Source of the DNA: Chamaecyparis obtusa
Taxonomy: Eukaryota; Streptophyta; Pinopsida; Cupressales; Cupressaceae
Assembly (NCBI GenBank): GCA_027943335.1
Contig: BSBK01000764.1
Coordinates: forward strand, 586,001-650,000
Length of the DNA stretch: 64,000 nt
Direction of reading: 5' to 3'
Shown in pieces: positions 36,151-48,830 of the stretch (the first letter of the stretch is position 1; each line of letters starts with the position of its first letter). A program made the position numbers and the translations under genes. Under the pieces are notes generated by a model. The model ran no database searches and had not been told where the DNA came from. It saw only the letters and a program-made list of their open reading frames with translations.

Positions 36151-37691
36151 AACTTGAACCCAAAATAGTGAAAGATGAATTAAAAGAATATGATTGGGTG
36201 AAGGCTATGGAATAAGAAGTTGAAAAAATTGAGAAGAGTAAAATTTGGACATTAGCACCCAGGGTGATGGATAAGAATGTAATCGGTACTTAGTGGATTT
36301 TCAGGAATAAACTGAATAAGAAAGGTGAAGTGGTGAGAAACAAAGAAAGACTAGTGTGCAAAGGATATGCACAAGAGGAAGGCTTGGACTATGGTGAAAC
36401 ATTTGCGCCTATGGCTAGATTTGAATGTGTAACGATATTAATTTCTTTTTCTACTTACAAAGGTTTCAATGTATATCAAATGGATGTTAAGTTAGCTTTT
36501 CTTAACGGTGTATTGGAAGAAGAGGTATACATTGAACAACATGAAGGATTTGCAAAAAAAGAAGGTAAGAAAATGGTGTGCAAATTACAAAATCTTTATA
36601 TGGATTGAAGCGGGCACCTAGAGAATGGTATGAGAGATTGCACTCATATCTCATTCAGATTAGTTTATTAAGAACAAGTGACAACAAAAATGTATATTGA
36701 AGAAAATTGAGAAAGAAGACAGATTGCTGATTGCAGGAATATTTGTAGATGACATCATTTTTGGTGGAAATGAAGAGATAAGTAAATTGTTTGCAGATGA
36801 GATGAGGAAATAGTTTGAGATGTCTATGATCGGTGAGATCAAGTTCTTCATTGGATTGCAGGTTCAACAACTGAAATATGGTATCTACATCAGTCAGTCC
36901 AAGTATGTGAGGGAATTCGAAGACATTTGGGTTAGAAGACTCAAAACTAGTTAGTACCCCTATGATGACTGGTTGTAAGTTATCTTAAGAGGATGATTTT
37001 AAAGAGGTGGATGGGACTCTTTACAAATCTATGATTGGTAAGATATAATATGTGGTGTATAGTAGACTGAATATAACACAAGCAATTGGATTAGTAGCTA
37101 GATTTTTTTCTAATCCTAAGGAATCACATTTGATTGCGGTAAAGAGGATATTCAAATATCTCAAGGGAATTGAAAACTGTGGTCTTTGGTATGGTCATAA
37201 AGGTGATTTTAGTTTAAGTATGTTGACTGATGCAGATTGGACAAGAAATGTTGATGATAGGAAAAGCACAAGTCGATGTGCATTCTTTCTCAGTGATAGG
37301 CTTGTATTCTAGACAAGCAAAAAGAAAAACTATATTTCACAATCTACAACTAAAGCTGAATATGTTGTTGCTGTAATTAATTGTACACAGGTAGTGGATT
37401 AAGAAGATTTTGGAAGGAATTCAATAAAAGGTAACTAAACCAGTGGTTATCTATTGTGACAACACAAGTGCTAGTAATATATCAAAGATCCTGGTGATGC
37501 ACTCTAAGACTAAGCATATAGATATCAAGTATCATTTTCTTAGAGAATAGGTACAATAAAAGGAAGTAAGGTTGGAATATGTACCAACTAAAGAGAAAAT
37601 TGAAAATATTTTTACAAAGCCACTACCTAAGGATGCTTTTGAGTATATAAGAGGTAAGTTAGGGGTCATTCCCCTACCTGAATTGAACTAA
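36151..37691 (+). pseudogene. Reverse transcriptase and RNase H of element O
   Basis: RT motifs: RLVCKGYAQEEGLDYGETFA (about 36350), VYQMDVKLAFLNG (about 36472), catalytic GIFVDDIIFGG (about 36740). RNase H follows with LTDADW (about 37225), STSRCAFFL (about 37269), STTKAEYV (about 37345) and YCDNTSAS (about 37455). The C-terminus near 37612 has FTKPLPKDAFEYIRGK and stops at TAA 37689-37691. Frameshifts near 36600, 36700 and 36930 and several stops inactivate it. Confidence 0.9.
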
Positions 37692-38079
37692 AAGAGATGT
37701 TGATTGCATCAATCTATTGTATTCATTGAATATCTTCTCTTTGGATTGATTTTGTGGGGCTAATCCTTAGGGGGATCAGTTTATGCTGAAATAAGGCATG
37801 GTCAGTCAGGAAAAGAAAAGAAGATATCAGGTGTGTTTTTCGCCTTTGGCATTGTTGTCAAAGGGGGAGAGTAAGTAAGGATGAGTAAGTAAAGGAGAGT
37901 AAGTGATGAGTAAGTAAAGGAGAGTAAGTAAGGTAGTGCACAAAGTTCAAAATTACATAATAGAGAATTTCAGTGGAAGGGGAAGTAATGCAGATATTTG
38001 GTGAAAGGACTGATGTGGGAACATTTTTTTGTTCCTAGTGTTGCAGAAGAGTGTTGCCATCAATGCCAAAGGGGGAGAT
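37692..38079 (+). other. 3' untranslated region of O with repeated purine tracts and a small tandem repeat
   Basis: Purine tracts at about 37766 (taggggga), 37859 (caaagggggagag) and 38067-38078 (caaagggggaga, next to the LTR). Between them, 37870-37935 is a short tandem array of the word 'gagtaagtaa'. Confidence 0.8.
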
Positions 38080-39590
38080 TGTTGGCATAACTAATGCAGT
38101 GATGGTAAGTAATTTTAGGTGTTGTAATGATACATATTTGATTGCATAATGATTAGTTATTGAGTTGTCATCGATTTCAAGTAGTGACTTAGTGTTTCTA
38201 GTGTGACTGCCAAATCTTTGTTTGATGATCAAGGTGTTGTGGTAAGTGTCAATTGTAGTGATTATTTTGGAAGAATTAGAGGTGCTTCTAAATGTCATAT
38301 GCATGACCACTATTATTTATCTTGACCGATAAGGTGGTTATGATCGAAAGAAGCTTGAACAATGCAATGGCTAGAATAGTCAGCAACAGGCGATAGGTGA
38401 TTTGATCATTTGTTTGTCAAATTCTTTATGCATTATGAGATGAAATTGGAGGTGAAGGATGATCACAATATTTAATCGCTATGGTTGCAATTGCAACACA
38501 TTTGCATGACCAGAGCAAAGGAAAAGTGATTAGTAGGCAGAGTCTTGAGTGATAGTTCATGAGTCTTTGATCGGTAATCGATGCAGGGGTTGCAGTGAAT
38601 TCTATTGAGTTAGTCATGATCTAGTGATGTGTCTTCATGATTGGAGGTGATGATCTACCATCAAATTTATTGATGCTAGTGTGTGGAGAACATTATTGAT
38701 GAAGCCATTGTTGGTCAAAACATGTTTGACCCCATATTACAAAATTCTATGTTAAACTATGTATAGGCCAATGCGATCTTGTAAATTTATTCCGTACATC
38801 AGATTTTGTTTTATGGCACGTTTGGTTTGAGTGGGATGTTTATAAATTAGATTTGTTTCAAACTTAGGGATTGATTAAGGCAGTGGAATTATTAGTTCAT
38901 TATATATTGGATGAAGTTGAAAGTTCTATGTGTTGATCGTGTGTTGGAAAAGTGCAATGGAAAAGAAAAGGTTGTGATCAAACTAGAGCAGAGATAAGTG
39001 TGGTAAGAAGGAATAGTGTGTTTCAGTGGATCTAATCAAGAAAAGGTTGTGCTATATTACAAATCATTCTTTCTGTTGTTTCCTAATAGTTACAGAAGTC
39101 AAATCCCTTAATAGGGTGGATCCTAGCAGGTCCCTATTGTGAATCCTCTAACAAGGTGACACATTAGCTTATGTAATGAATTTTTGGATTCAATTGTGTG
39201 TGTGACACATTAGCTTATGTTTGAAGTTCTCTAGAAAGGCTACTCTTAACAGGGTAAAGGTCCTAACAGGCTTGAGCTAAATCCCTTAATTGGATAGCAC
39301 CTAACAGTGTTGTTGTAAACTCCTAACAAGGTTAAGCTCCTCACAAGGCATACTTAAGAAGAGTACATCATTTGGGTACTAATTCCCTCCATGGTTTTTT
39401 CTCAACTTGGGTTTCCATGAGATAAAATCTTTGTGCCAAATTTTGTGGATGCGCTTAAGTGTATGAAGGCTTTTATTTGATGCTATCAAGTTATTATTGA
39501 GTATGTTTGGTTTAAGTTTATGAAATTGGTTTAATTGGTAGATTACTGATTCATCCCTCCCCTCTCAATAATCTTATTTGGGATCTAACA
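38080..39590 (+). repeat. 3' LTR of element O (1511 bp)
   Basis: TGTTGGCATAA to GGATCTAACA, followed by the AACCC duplication. The 'ctaacaaggt' repeat cluster lies at about 39100-39350; a small insertion (about 39175-39210, including tgtgtgtg) is absent from the 5' copy. Confidence 0.92.
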
Positions 39591-39595
39591 AACCC

Positions 39596-42500
39596 TTTCC
39601 TACAACTTTTTAAATCTCAAAGAGAACTCTCCAAACTTGCACAATGTGAACTTTGTGCCTAGAGAGAGGTTATGAATAACCCAAAATTTAAAAAAAAATC
39701 CACATACACACACCATACAATAACATATGCGAATTAAAATATAAATAAACACACAATAAATTTCTCAATCACACCTATAAATTAAATTAAACTAAAACTA
39801 CAAAAATTTGGAAACCTTTCTACTCAAATCCATCCTCCAAATGATATTATTCTTAGTAACCCTAAGTATCCAAACCTCAAATTACTTGGAAACCATAAGC
39901 ACTAGGTTCATCGTATTTTTGTCTCCACTTGTTTATCAGCCACTAAAGAAACATGCACAAAGCTCTATTACATTGAGGAAATATAGCATAAACTATCATT
40001 GTCAAAGCTCTTTGGCTTATATAAAACTTGAGGCATGAATTCCTACGTCCCAAGAGGCATATTTTCAAAAATTCCCTCTCAAAATAGTCATCATAAAGAG
40101 TTTCTATTGCTGGAGTTATTTGATCAACACCAAAAATGCATGAATCACCTAGAATCAAAATAACTATCATATCTAAAGAGAAGAAGACATGATTAATGCT
40201 ATGCAACCTTGAGAGAGAATTGATCCAAAGAGGAATATGATATTGAGGTTAGCCTGTAAATAAAGTAGATAGATTATAGTGAATGAATGAATGAATTTCT
40301 TTGTACAAAGCAAGAGAAACCACATCTAAAATTATGAAACTAAAATGAGCTCAACGAACTAAAGACTAGCTCAACTAGATGAAGGTATTATTAGCCTAAT
40401 CTAATAAAAGGAAAATGAACCTGATTTTAGGTTAAGTGAATAAAATAACAAAAAGACCTAGTTAAATAAATAATTATATAATGTCCTAATTACTCCAACA
40501 TCTCTAACCAACTTTAGATTCCTGGCCAAAAATAGACTGCAACTCCAACTATGACAACCTGTTGTAAAAATATGTCATAACTTTTGTAGAAATTAATACC
40601 TCTTGTGTTATCTTCACTAAAATAATAATAAATTCAATGTTTTTTTGTCTGAAAGATATAAATTGAGCATTGGAAAAATAAGTATTTTTTATATTATGTC
40701 ATATTCAACCTACTATTTTTCACCAATGGAGAATTACTATATTTAGTAAGTTCTATTGTTGGAAAAGGGGCAAACAATGCATCATGAGTTTCTTGAAATT
40801 TACCTTCATGATAAAAATATACATCATGCGAGGAAGAAAAAAAAGAAACACATCACATAGGAAAAATATCACGTACCTCCTCATTAAGTATATCATGAGA
40901 AGAAAGAAAGGTTTCTAAGGGAAAAATAACATCACCAATCATTAATAAATATAATAATCATTAGGCTTGTTGAAAATATTATCACTAGTCATAAGAAAAG
41001 TCTTATTTGTATGAAGCTCTTGAAAATATCAAGTGAAACTGTTCAAAAAAGGAGGAAAAACAACAACAAATTCTATAAAGGATGACATAACACATTGATA
41101 TAATGTGCACGACCATATTTGTGGTAAGATGAAATGATATCATTAAATATCAAAGGATCTGATGTAACCAATTGCAAGAACATATTGGAATCATTGATAA
41201 ATCCATGAATGATACCCAAAGACAATATTTTATGGTAAGATGTGATTATGTACAACAATTTAAAGAAAACAATGGAGGATCTGAAAAGTGTTAATCAAAT
41301 AAAACCCAAACCTAAGATAAAGAATTAATATATAAAGAATGTAATAAAATCTAAATATTGGTGTAAAACATCAATGCAATTAAATCTAAGTTTAAGGGAA
41401 AAATCACAATTCTACCCTAAAGGATGGGTGTAGAAGTTACAAATTCATTAAAATATAGGGAATAAAATGCACCCTACAAATATATTTTTATCAACAAAAT
41501 AAATCAAAATAGTTAAATAGATTAGGAATTGAAATAAATTAACTAAGAAAGATCAACTAAGCCAAAAAAAATATGTGTTAGAATAAAATTTGGAACAACA
41601 TAGTAACCATGCTTGATACCAACACTGATGCATGCAATCAACTTTAAACCATATCCAACCAACAATAGAATACATAAACTTCTAGATGGTTTGCCTAATA
41701 ATAAAATTAGATTGATCATAGCTTTGGAATCATTTACATTCCTTACATTATAACATGAAATGAAGAACAAGAAGGGACAAGCGAAAAAGAGAGAGAGATG
41801 CACTATCAAAAATAATGCACGAATCCAAGTCCATCAATCCCCAACACCAGACAACCATGTGGAATCCTTAAGTCCACTCCATTGTACTCGTGGAGATAGT
41901 CACATGACCCAAACACTTAAACACCTGAATACACAAATAAAAAACATGGAGTATACACTCAACAAGGATATCTCGACAATTATAACTCATAATATAACAT
42001 CAAGTAAGGAGATGCCAACAACATAATAACATCCTCATCATAGAGAAACATCAAATAATAAAGCTGCCAGAAAAATAATAAGAAAATATCAAAAGGAGAA
42101 GAATCATCCTCTAATAGAAATACTAAAGACAAGAAGGTACCATCAATGATAAACACCAAATTTTCTATTCTATACATATTAGAATGATAACCAAAATGAG
42201 AAGCAATAATAAATCTCTCAAGTGCTACTCAACTATCAATACTTATATATTAGAATTATATGTGGAGGGAGTGACATCATCATGTGTACTCGTGAGGATG
42301 CACTACACAAAACTAAGCATTCTCTCACATGGACACGAATGATGACCATGCAAGTCCTGGTGTTACATGAGTGGGCATGTCTCCATAGACAAGTATTGAT
42401 ACTCCATGGGCAAGCATGCCTTGGAAAAAATCCTTGGCCTCATACTATTTCTCAATGCATGTTTGAGGCACCAACTTATCTTATTAATGCTTTAACCCAC

Positions 42501-42650
42501 ACAAGTTTTAATTTTAGTCATCACTTGATTAAGAAACTCCCACACCATGGTCAAGCCTACAAACCACTTTGGATAGGGACATGTTGGGATCCATTCACTT
42601 GACCCACTTTAATACCTAATCTCAGGTTCATTTAATTCAAATAAATGAGG
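39596..42650. other. AT-rich intergenic DNA, no gene supported
   Basis: Right flank of O. Only short chance ORFs, none with a recognisable family pattern or matching copy on the other side of a stop. Part of it (about 41380-41600) is an old repeat also found near 46340-46560. Confidence 0.55.
41380..41600 (+). repeat. Old dispersed repeat, copy 1
   Basis: Resembles 46340-46560: both carry 'aaaatgcaccctacaaatat' followed by similar AT-rich sequence and an isolated lysine-codon-like stretch. Divergence is high; by eye about two thirds of bases agree. No ends can be defined. Confidence 0.5.
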
Positions 42651-43399
42651 TAACAACATAAAACACAATGCAACATTCACTTTCCACTATTCACATATTT
42701 CCAAATCCACTTCCATGACACATTTGCCCAATTTCTCATCTTTATTCACAATATATCACATTTGACCAATTGGCTATAGCCCCAAGAGAATGGATCCAAC
42801 TTGATCCACAAATAAAATTTTATGTACAATATATACCACTCCACATTATAAAATCAACTCAAAAGAATCAAATTCCTCTTTTGAATAAACTCGTAAAATT
42901 TCCCAAAAATGAGACAGAAATGATAGACACCATTAAATGATTTCCAAAACTCATAAAACTTAAAGTGTAAAAATCCAAAATGTAATCAATACCCAATGGT
43001 TCCAATATGAACAACACACTCCAATAAAATTTTCATTTCAATCATTCTACACCAATTTTGATAGCATAAACCTACCTAGGACATCATTTTTAGATTTTCA
43101 ATCAAAATAATTGATTGAAGGCATGCAACCACTTGGCATACACATAAAGACCATTCTAAAACCACGTGCTAATCTAACAAAATTGATATGAATAAAAAAG
43201 AATGAGTATAGGGAGAAATCAATAAAACCCTAACTCAATTTGAGCAAATTTGAAACTTGAAGAAAAATACACATACTCAATGGATGATCGATCCTTTGAA
43301 TAGCAATGAGATCTTCCTAAGATAAAATCAACAAGCATCCACCCCCAAGATTCTTCCATTCCAGTCACTTCCAACAATCAAATCAAATTTCAAAATGAA
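42651..43399. other. AT-rich intergenic DNA, nothing recognised
   Basis: No ORF above chance length, no repeat boundary seen. Confidence 0.5.
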
Positions 43400-44315
43400 T
43401 GTTGTTGACATATGATGTAAACAAATGTGTGATGGTGGCTAATGAATATGTTTTTGGTATCGATAATGAACATCAACTAAATTATTGTTAATGTCTACTA
43501 CTAGTAGATGGTGATCGATGACCAATTTCTTAAAGGGAGAATGCTTTGCAATAATCTCTTAATTGATTTTAATGCTGAAAGTGTCTTAGCATGATTTATT
43601 TTTACAACAACCCTAGTCACAAAATTTAAAGTTTTTGGTTTCTATGTAGATAACAAAAATTCATATCTATGGATTATTAATTATAGAGAGTGAGAATTTT
43701 AACTTTCAAAAGTGGACATTCAACTATGCCCACAATCTTGTCCACAAGATAAAAGTGCAAGTACAATTATTTTTAACATGAAAAAACCAATAAGAATTGA
43801 ATTAAAAAATTTTGAATTGAGAGAGATTACATGATAGAATGTTACATATAAGCTTAAGGTCAAAAGCATAACAAAATAACTAAATTAAATGATAAAATCA
43901 CACATTGAAAGTATCCACACAATAAATTACAAAATAAAAATTAAATATATTATTTTCTCCTCTACACTAAAAACCTTAATTGCAAAAATTCATTATCACT
44001 TTAAATATACTTCAAAGTAACTTCTATTACATCCTTAGATTAAAAAATATTCTAAACTCAATTTTAGATTAGAAAATTATATTGATAAATGCAATACCTT
44101 TCCCGCCCATGAAATCTTGTAACTATCGAAAGAAAATGAATAGCATCTTGCACAAACTCTATTTACTAATGAATGAATTCATAGGAGAATTCCTAACCCA
44201 TGGACTTCATTAAAGTTGTAGACATTGAGTAGGAAATGATAAAATATTATAATACTGAAAAAATATTGTTATTTGATTGATAACAATATCTAGTATTGAA
44301 TTAGAAGTTCAAAAT

Positions 44316-44780
44316 TGTTGGGTATGTGAAGTCCAACAATCATGATCTTTCACCTTCTCCCATCTCCTCACTGTTTCATGTATATGTTTCTATAAATGGT
44401 TGTGTAAAACTAGACAGAATACAACACAACAAATTATAGTGGTTCAACAAATTGGTCTATGTTCATTCTCAAAACAGGGAATATCTTTATTATTGTTTTA
44501 CGAATACATCAATTACATTCATGGTCTACACACAACCATTTATAGAAACATATAAAAGGAACAATGAGGAGATGGGAGAAGGTGAAAGGTCGTGACTGCT
44601 GGGCTTCACATACCCAACAATCTCCCATTGTTTCCTGTATATGTTTCTATAAATGGTTGTGTGCATACCATGAATGTAATTGATGTGTTGGTAAAACAAT
44701 AATAAAGATATTCCCTGCTTTGAGAGTGGACATAGTCAAATTTGTTCAACCACTATAATTTGTTGTGTTGTGTTCTATCT
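44316..44780. repeat. Foldback of three LTR-like pieces
   Basis: Three copies of one sequence. Piece 1 (44316-44406, plus) starts TGTTGGGTATGTGAAG. Piece 2 (44412-44619, minus) is the full 208-bp version with the same start. Piece 3 (44626-44780, plus) lacks the first part. Pieces 2 and 3 form an inverted repeat with 155-bp arms and a 59-nt spacer. The TGTTGGG start and the TATA/poly(A)-like content suggest a short LTR, solo or from a small TRIM element, inserted head to head. No internal region or primer site is visible. Confidence 0.65.
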
Positions 44781-44970
44781 ATGTGTTGTTTCACAGAGCC
44801 TAATTTTTTAGAGAACTTGGCTCTAAAAAATTGTTGTAACAATTTAAATATTATCAATTCTAATAAATTAGAACAATGTGTTGTTTCACAGAGCCTAATT
44901 TTTTAAAAAACTCGGTTCTAAAAAAATGTTATAACAATTTAAATATTATCAATTCTAATAAATTAGAACA
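44781..44970 (+). repeat. Tandem duplication, 2 x 95 bp
   Basis: Unit starts ATGTGTTGTTTCACAGAGCC at 44781 and again at 44876, ending AATTAGAACA at 44875 and 44970. The two copies differ at only a few positions. It directly follows the foldback. Confidence 0.85.
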
Positions 44971-45560
44971 TACATTTAATTTGAATTGATAATATAAATA
45001 TTTTGAAATATTTAATGAATAAAATATATTCAATAATTCACATTACTAAAATGACAACTCTCGAAAATCAATACAAATTTTTTACAAATTATATGAATTA
45101 AATAAGTACTCCAAATTTCTACACTTACACCTTGCACATATGACCAAATTTTAGTCTCAACTAATGCAATTGGCCAAAGTGAGGTATGGTACAAATTTTA
45201 GAATAAGGATATGTTCCATGAATGAAGTCTTTTTTTTATTTTTTTACTTCCACTTGTCAATCTCAAATGCAAGTACGAGATTTGTATTAAGCATTTAAGG
45301 GACATATTCTTTGGTCCACACTGATAATTCTCGGTAAATCGCCGACAAAAGTTTTATATTGTTAAAGTCGATGTATAATTTGTTTAAAAAAAGATCCTTT
45401 GGTAAAGGCACCGAAATCACTTCCTTTTGTATGGTCAGATTTTGTTCGTGGACCACATAACAAGGAAAGGCCAAAACTTTTAGTTGGGCGCCATGAAAGC
45501 ATAAATTAAAGGAGGTGCTTGAATTTGATTGATGGCCCTAATGTTGTATGTTTTGGAAAA

Positions 45561-46999
45561 AATTACAAAAAGTTTTTTAACCTTTTCTTTTAATTTAGAA
45601 AATGATCAAATGATTTTATTTTGAAATGTTTAGGATTTCTACTATATGAGTTGAGGTTGAATATGTAAGAGTTAAATAGAAATGGAAATTAGAAAAAGTT
45701 TAGAGGTTTTCAATGGGGTTGGATCATTGTTATAAGGTATTTGTTTAACATAGAGATGTGTTAGTAGATTAGGGATCTAATTTTTAAAATGAGTTAGTAA
45801 TTCAATAAGATTATAATTGGAGGTTAGGTTTTAATAAAGGTAGATTGGTATAAATGATTAAGAGTTATGAAATTGGGTATTAGAAGGTAAACATATTGAT
45901 AAGATGCAACTTGATGGTTCAACAATGGAAAGGAACAAGTGTAGGGAATGGGTGGTTGATACGTGGGGATAGCTAAGTTTAATAACGTGATAAAGATAAA
46001 GGAACATTAGACTTAGGTAGAAAGATATGCCTAAAGGGGAACTTTAAAAGTCTTAAAACTTTTAAGCACTTATATTTTTTTTAAACATCCAACAACATTA
46101 TATGCACATGATGATGGTAGAGAATAATAGTTATGTAGACCTTGGCTAAAGGAAACAAATCTAGAACTATATTAGATCAATTATCTATTATGGGATAAAT
46201 AAGGACAAAATGCACAAGGGGAAAGACTGAAACAAAAAGAAGATAATCATAACACAATGTTGATATCCAAACCCTTGACAAAGGACTAAATACACAAGGA
46301 GAAATCAAATTAAAAATTCTATGTGCAAAACCCTTTGTAAGCATATCCAAAACTTAAGAAAACTAGTGAATTCTATCCTAAATGATAGGCATGAAAGCTA
46401 AGAGCTCACCAAAACATAAGGATATTTAAAATGCACCCTACAAATATATCTATGCCTAGGGGATAAATCAAAACAATTAAGCCCTTAGATAGCTAATGAG
46501 TTGAGAACGAATTAATTGAAATGAATTATTTGAGACAAAAAAATGATCATGTATTGAAATAAAATCAAGTGAGACTAGAGCTTATCTTGAGAACACACGT
46601 TAGACTTTGAATGCTATAACATTATGATCGAAAAACTAGATGCATATATTATGAATTTAGATCTAATATTAATTATTATCAAAGCCTTATGAGAATTTAG
46701 ATATAAGAATTGGAGTACTTAGGAAATGATAATGCCCATGATTTTCTCCAATTAATATGATTTTTTCCATTACAAAAATAGTTCTTTGGTATCTCCAACA
46801 AATTCCACCTATTGTATATATAGTGCAAGGAAAATGAGGTGGCGTTAAGGAGTCTCATTGGGATCTTATTATGCTAGTGTTAAAGTGTGAAACTTTCCTA
46901 ACCTTGATTCAAGCCCATTCATTTGAGTTAACCATAATAAATAGAGATAAAAAAAAGTTAACATGTTAATGTAAGTGGTGCCTATCAATGTTATTGAGT
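45561..46999. other. AT-rich intergenic DNA with repeat copy near 46340-46560
   Basis: No gene supported. The stretch 46340-46560 is the second copy of the repeat at 41380-41600. Confidence 0.5.
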
Positions 47000-48430
47000 T
47001 GGTTATTGAATGTTGTTGACAAGAAAAATGTGATTGTGTTTGATAGATGCATTTATGATGAGCTTTTGTAATAGAACTAATAATGAATATTGATTTTATT
47101 ATTGATAATGTCCAATAAGTAGTTTATGATGACCGATGAACAACTACTTGAAGGCAAGATGCTCTTGTAATAATATCTTTATAAAGTTTTTATGTTGAAA
47201 GTATCGTAGTGTGATGTCTTTGGAAAACAATGCTATACACAATTTAAACTTTTTGAGACCCATACAAACAAGGAATAATCAACAAGAGTTAACTTTGACA
47301 AGTGAGAATTTGAAATTTCGAAATTAGAGGTGTAATTAGGCTTGTGATTCCATCCAGAGAATGAAATTGCAAGTGTGCTTTTATCTAGAGTAGAAATTTT
47401 GATAGAACTAAGTAAATTAGACTTTGAATTAAGTGAATAATATATTAGAATGCCAATTTGAAACTTGAGATCAATAAAAATGCTAAAAAAATTGTGTCAA
47501 AATCATACATTAAAAACATATACATAAAATATAAAATATACACTTTTCTTGTCGACACTAACATTTACTTTTCAAAACTCTTTACCACCTTGAAAATATT
47601 TATAACTTCATTCCCCTAAAAGATCCCTCAAAAAAACTCTAAATTAAAAATATTATATTGATAAACATCACTAAATTCTTGTAATTATCAAAAGAAAATT
47701 AGCTGCCCTCTCTCATATGCAACTAAATTGACATGACAAGACATACCAACTAACTATGCAACAAGACTCCCTTGTAGATATTTGAGTTAAAAACAACAAA
47801 CATAATGATGGCAAGCATTATTATTAGATTCATAACAATAAGCATTGAGTTGCATGCAAGACCAACATAATCTCTTCAAGGGACTTTGTCATGAAATGAT
47901 TCATAAGTAGACACAAATGCACCCAATCTGTGCCCTTCCCTCCCCCAACAAACGACCAAATCCTAGTTCCCCAAGTCATTCAAGTGGCCCAAAATGATGT
48001 AAGGTGCAAACCTTTACCAATAATGCTTGGTATTTAGAATAAGGTTAGACCGTAATGTTGGGAATAATGTTAGAATCTCAGGTGATGTCCCATAAATGCT
48101 GGCTCATAATGCTCTCTTAACTTTTTACCGCTTCCACTTGTCATGCTCAAATAAAAGCTTAAAATTGGTAGTAGCCATATAAATGACAAGTGTTTTTGTG
48201 GTCGCCCACATGTTTTGGGATTTCCTCGACATAAAATAGAGTTGTTGAGGTCGATGTACAATTTGCTCAACAAAATAAAAAATTGATCAACCTCCGGATG
48301 AAGCAAACAAAATCACTATCCTTTGTACGATCTTGATCTTTTGGACCACATAACAAGGGAATGGGCTAAAATTTTCGTTAGGTACAATGAATATAAAACA
48401 ACTTCGTATGTTGTATTTTTGGGCCACTCT
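47000..48430 (+). repeat. Old repeat module, copy 2
   Basis: Second copy of the 43400-45560 module, without the foldback and tandem repeat, so those were added to copy 1 after the two separated. Confidence 0.5.
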
Positions 48431-48470
48431 CTATTAATAAATTCTAAAAGTATTATAAAGGTATGTATCT

Positions 48471-48703
48471 TTCTTCTTCTTCTTTTTAAATACTAGAGGG
48501 GTGTCCTTGCGGTCCAACTTAGCGACCCAACGTCTCATACCTTGGGTACTAGGGGCAAGTTGAGGAGAGACAAATGTCTTGTGGGTGGAATCCACAACCT
48601 ACATGCAGTTCCACCTCTTAAATATGGGAAGGGAGTCAAACTCGAGACCTATGGGGAGCAAACCCACAATCCAAGCCAACTCATCTACCTGTTTGGGCTA
48701 AAT
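48471..48703 (-). mobile_element. Candidate tRNA-derived SINE 1
   Basis: A 233-bp unit on the minus strand between near-identical flanks GTATGTATCT (48461-48470) and GCATGTATCT (48704-48713), a 9/10 target duplication. Its minus-strand head has a pol III B-box-like T-arm (GTCTCGAGTTTGACTCCC, about 48637-48620; consensus GGTTCGANNCC with one C-to-T) preceded by an A-box-like stretch (about 48685). Its minus-strand end is A/G-rich (aaaaagaagaagaagaa), a usual SINE tail. No coding capacity. Confidence 0.7.
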
Positions 48704-48830
48704 GCATGTATCTAAATCAATAATTGTTATAAATTATTTTATGGTGTTATGAGGTTAGACTCACAAAAAGCATAAATATTGTTTAAAATATTAAATATTT
48801 TGGTTGTTTCTCTAAGAAACGAGGTAGGAA

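Larger units (their letters stand above)
7666..39590 (+). mobile_element. Copia-type LTR retrotransposon O, outermost of a four-level nest
   Basis: The target duplication AACCC is perfect (7661-7665 and 39591-39595). The 5' LTR is split by element A into 7666-8090 and 32489-33537; the 3' LTR is 38080-39590. Internal order is primer site, gag, protease, integrase, reverse transcriptase, RNase H, purine tract. Integrase before RT marks it as Copia. The coding region has many stops and some frameshifts, so this copy is dead. Without the nested elements it is about 7.5 kb. The LTR pair has clearly diverged, so it is old. Confidence 0.93.
43400..45560 (+). repeat. Old repeat module, copy 1, with later insertions
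   Basis: Shares scattered patches in the same order with 47000-48430: a 'gttgttgaca' start; 'gatgaccgatga'-like sequence about 110 bp later; 'cttgtaa-tatcgaaagaaaa' near 44115/47670; 'gaccaaat-ttagt' near 45145/47950; and 'ggaccacataacaaggaa' near 45455/48340. The copy is longer because it holds the foldback at 44316-44780 and the tandem repeat at 44781-44970. Probably an ancient transposon; its class is not clear. Confidence 0.5.

Noticed and set aside
37870..37935. Short regular repeats that could recall a CRISPR array
   Set aside because: A simple tandem 'gagtaagtaa' repeat in the 3' untranslated region of O, without spacers; the window is plant nuclear DNA.
41760..42602. ORFs of 88 and 126 residues in intergenic DNA
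   Set aside because: No family pattern, no splice-compatible neighbour, and composition like the non-coding surroundings.
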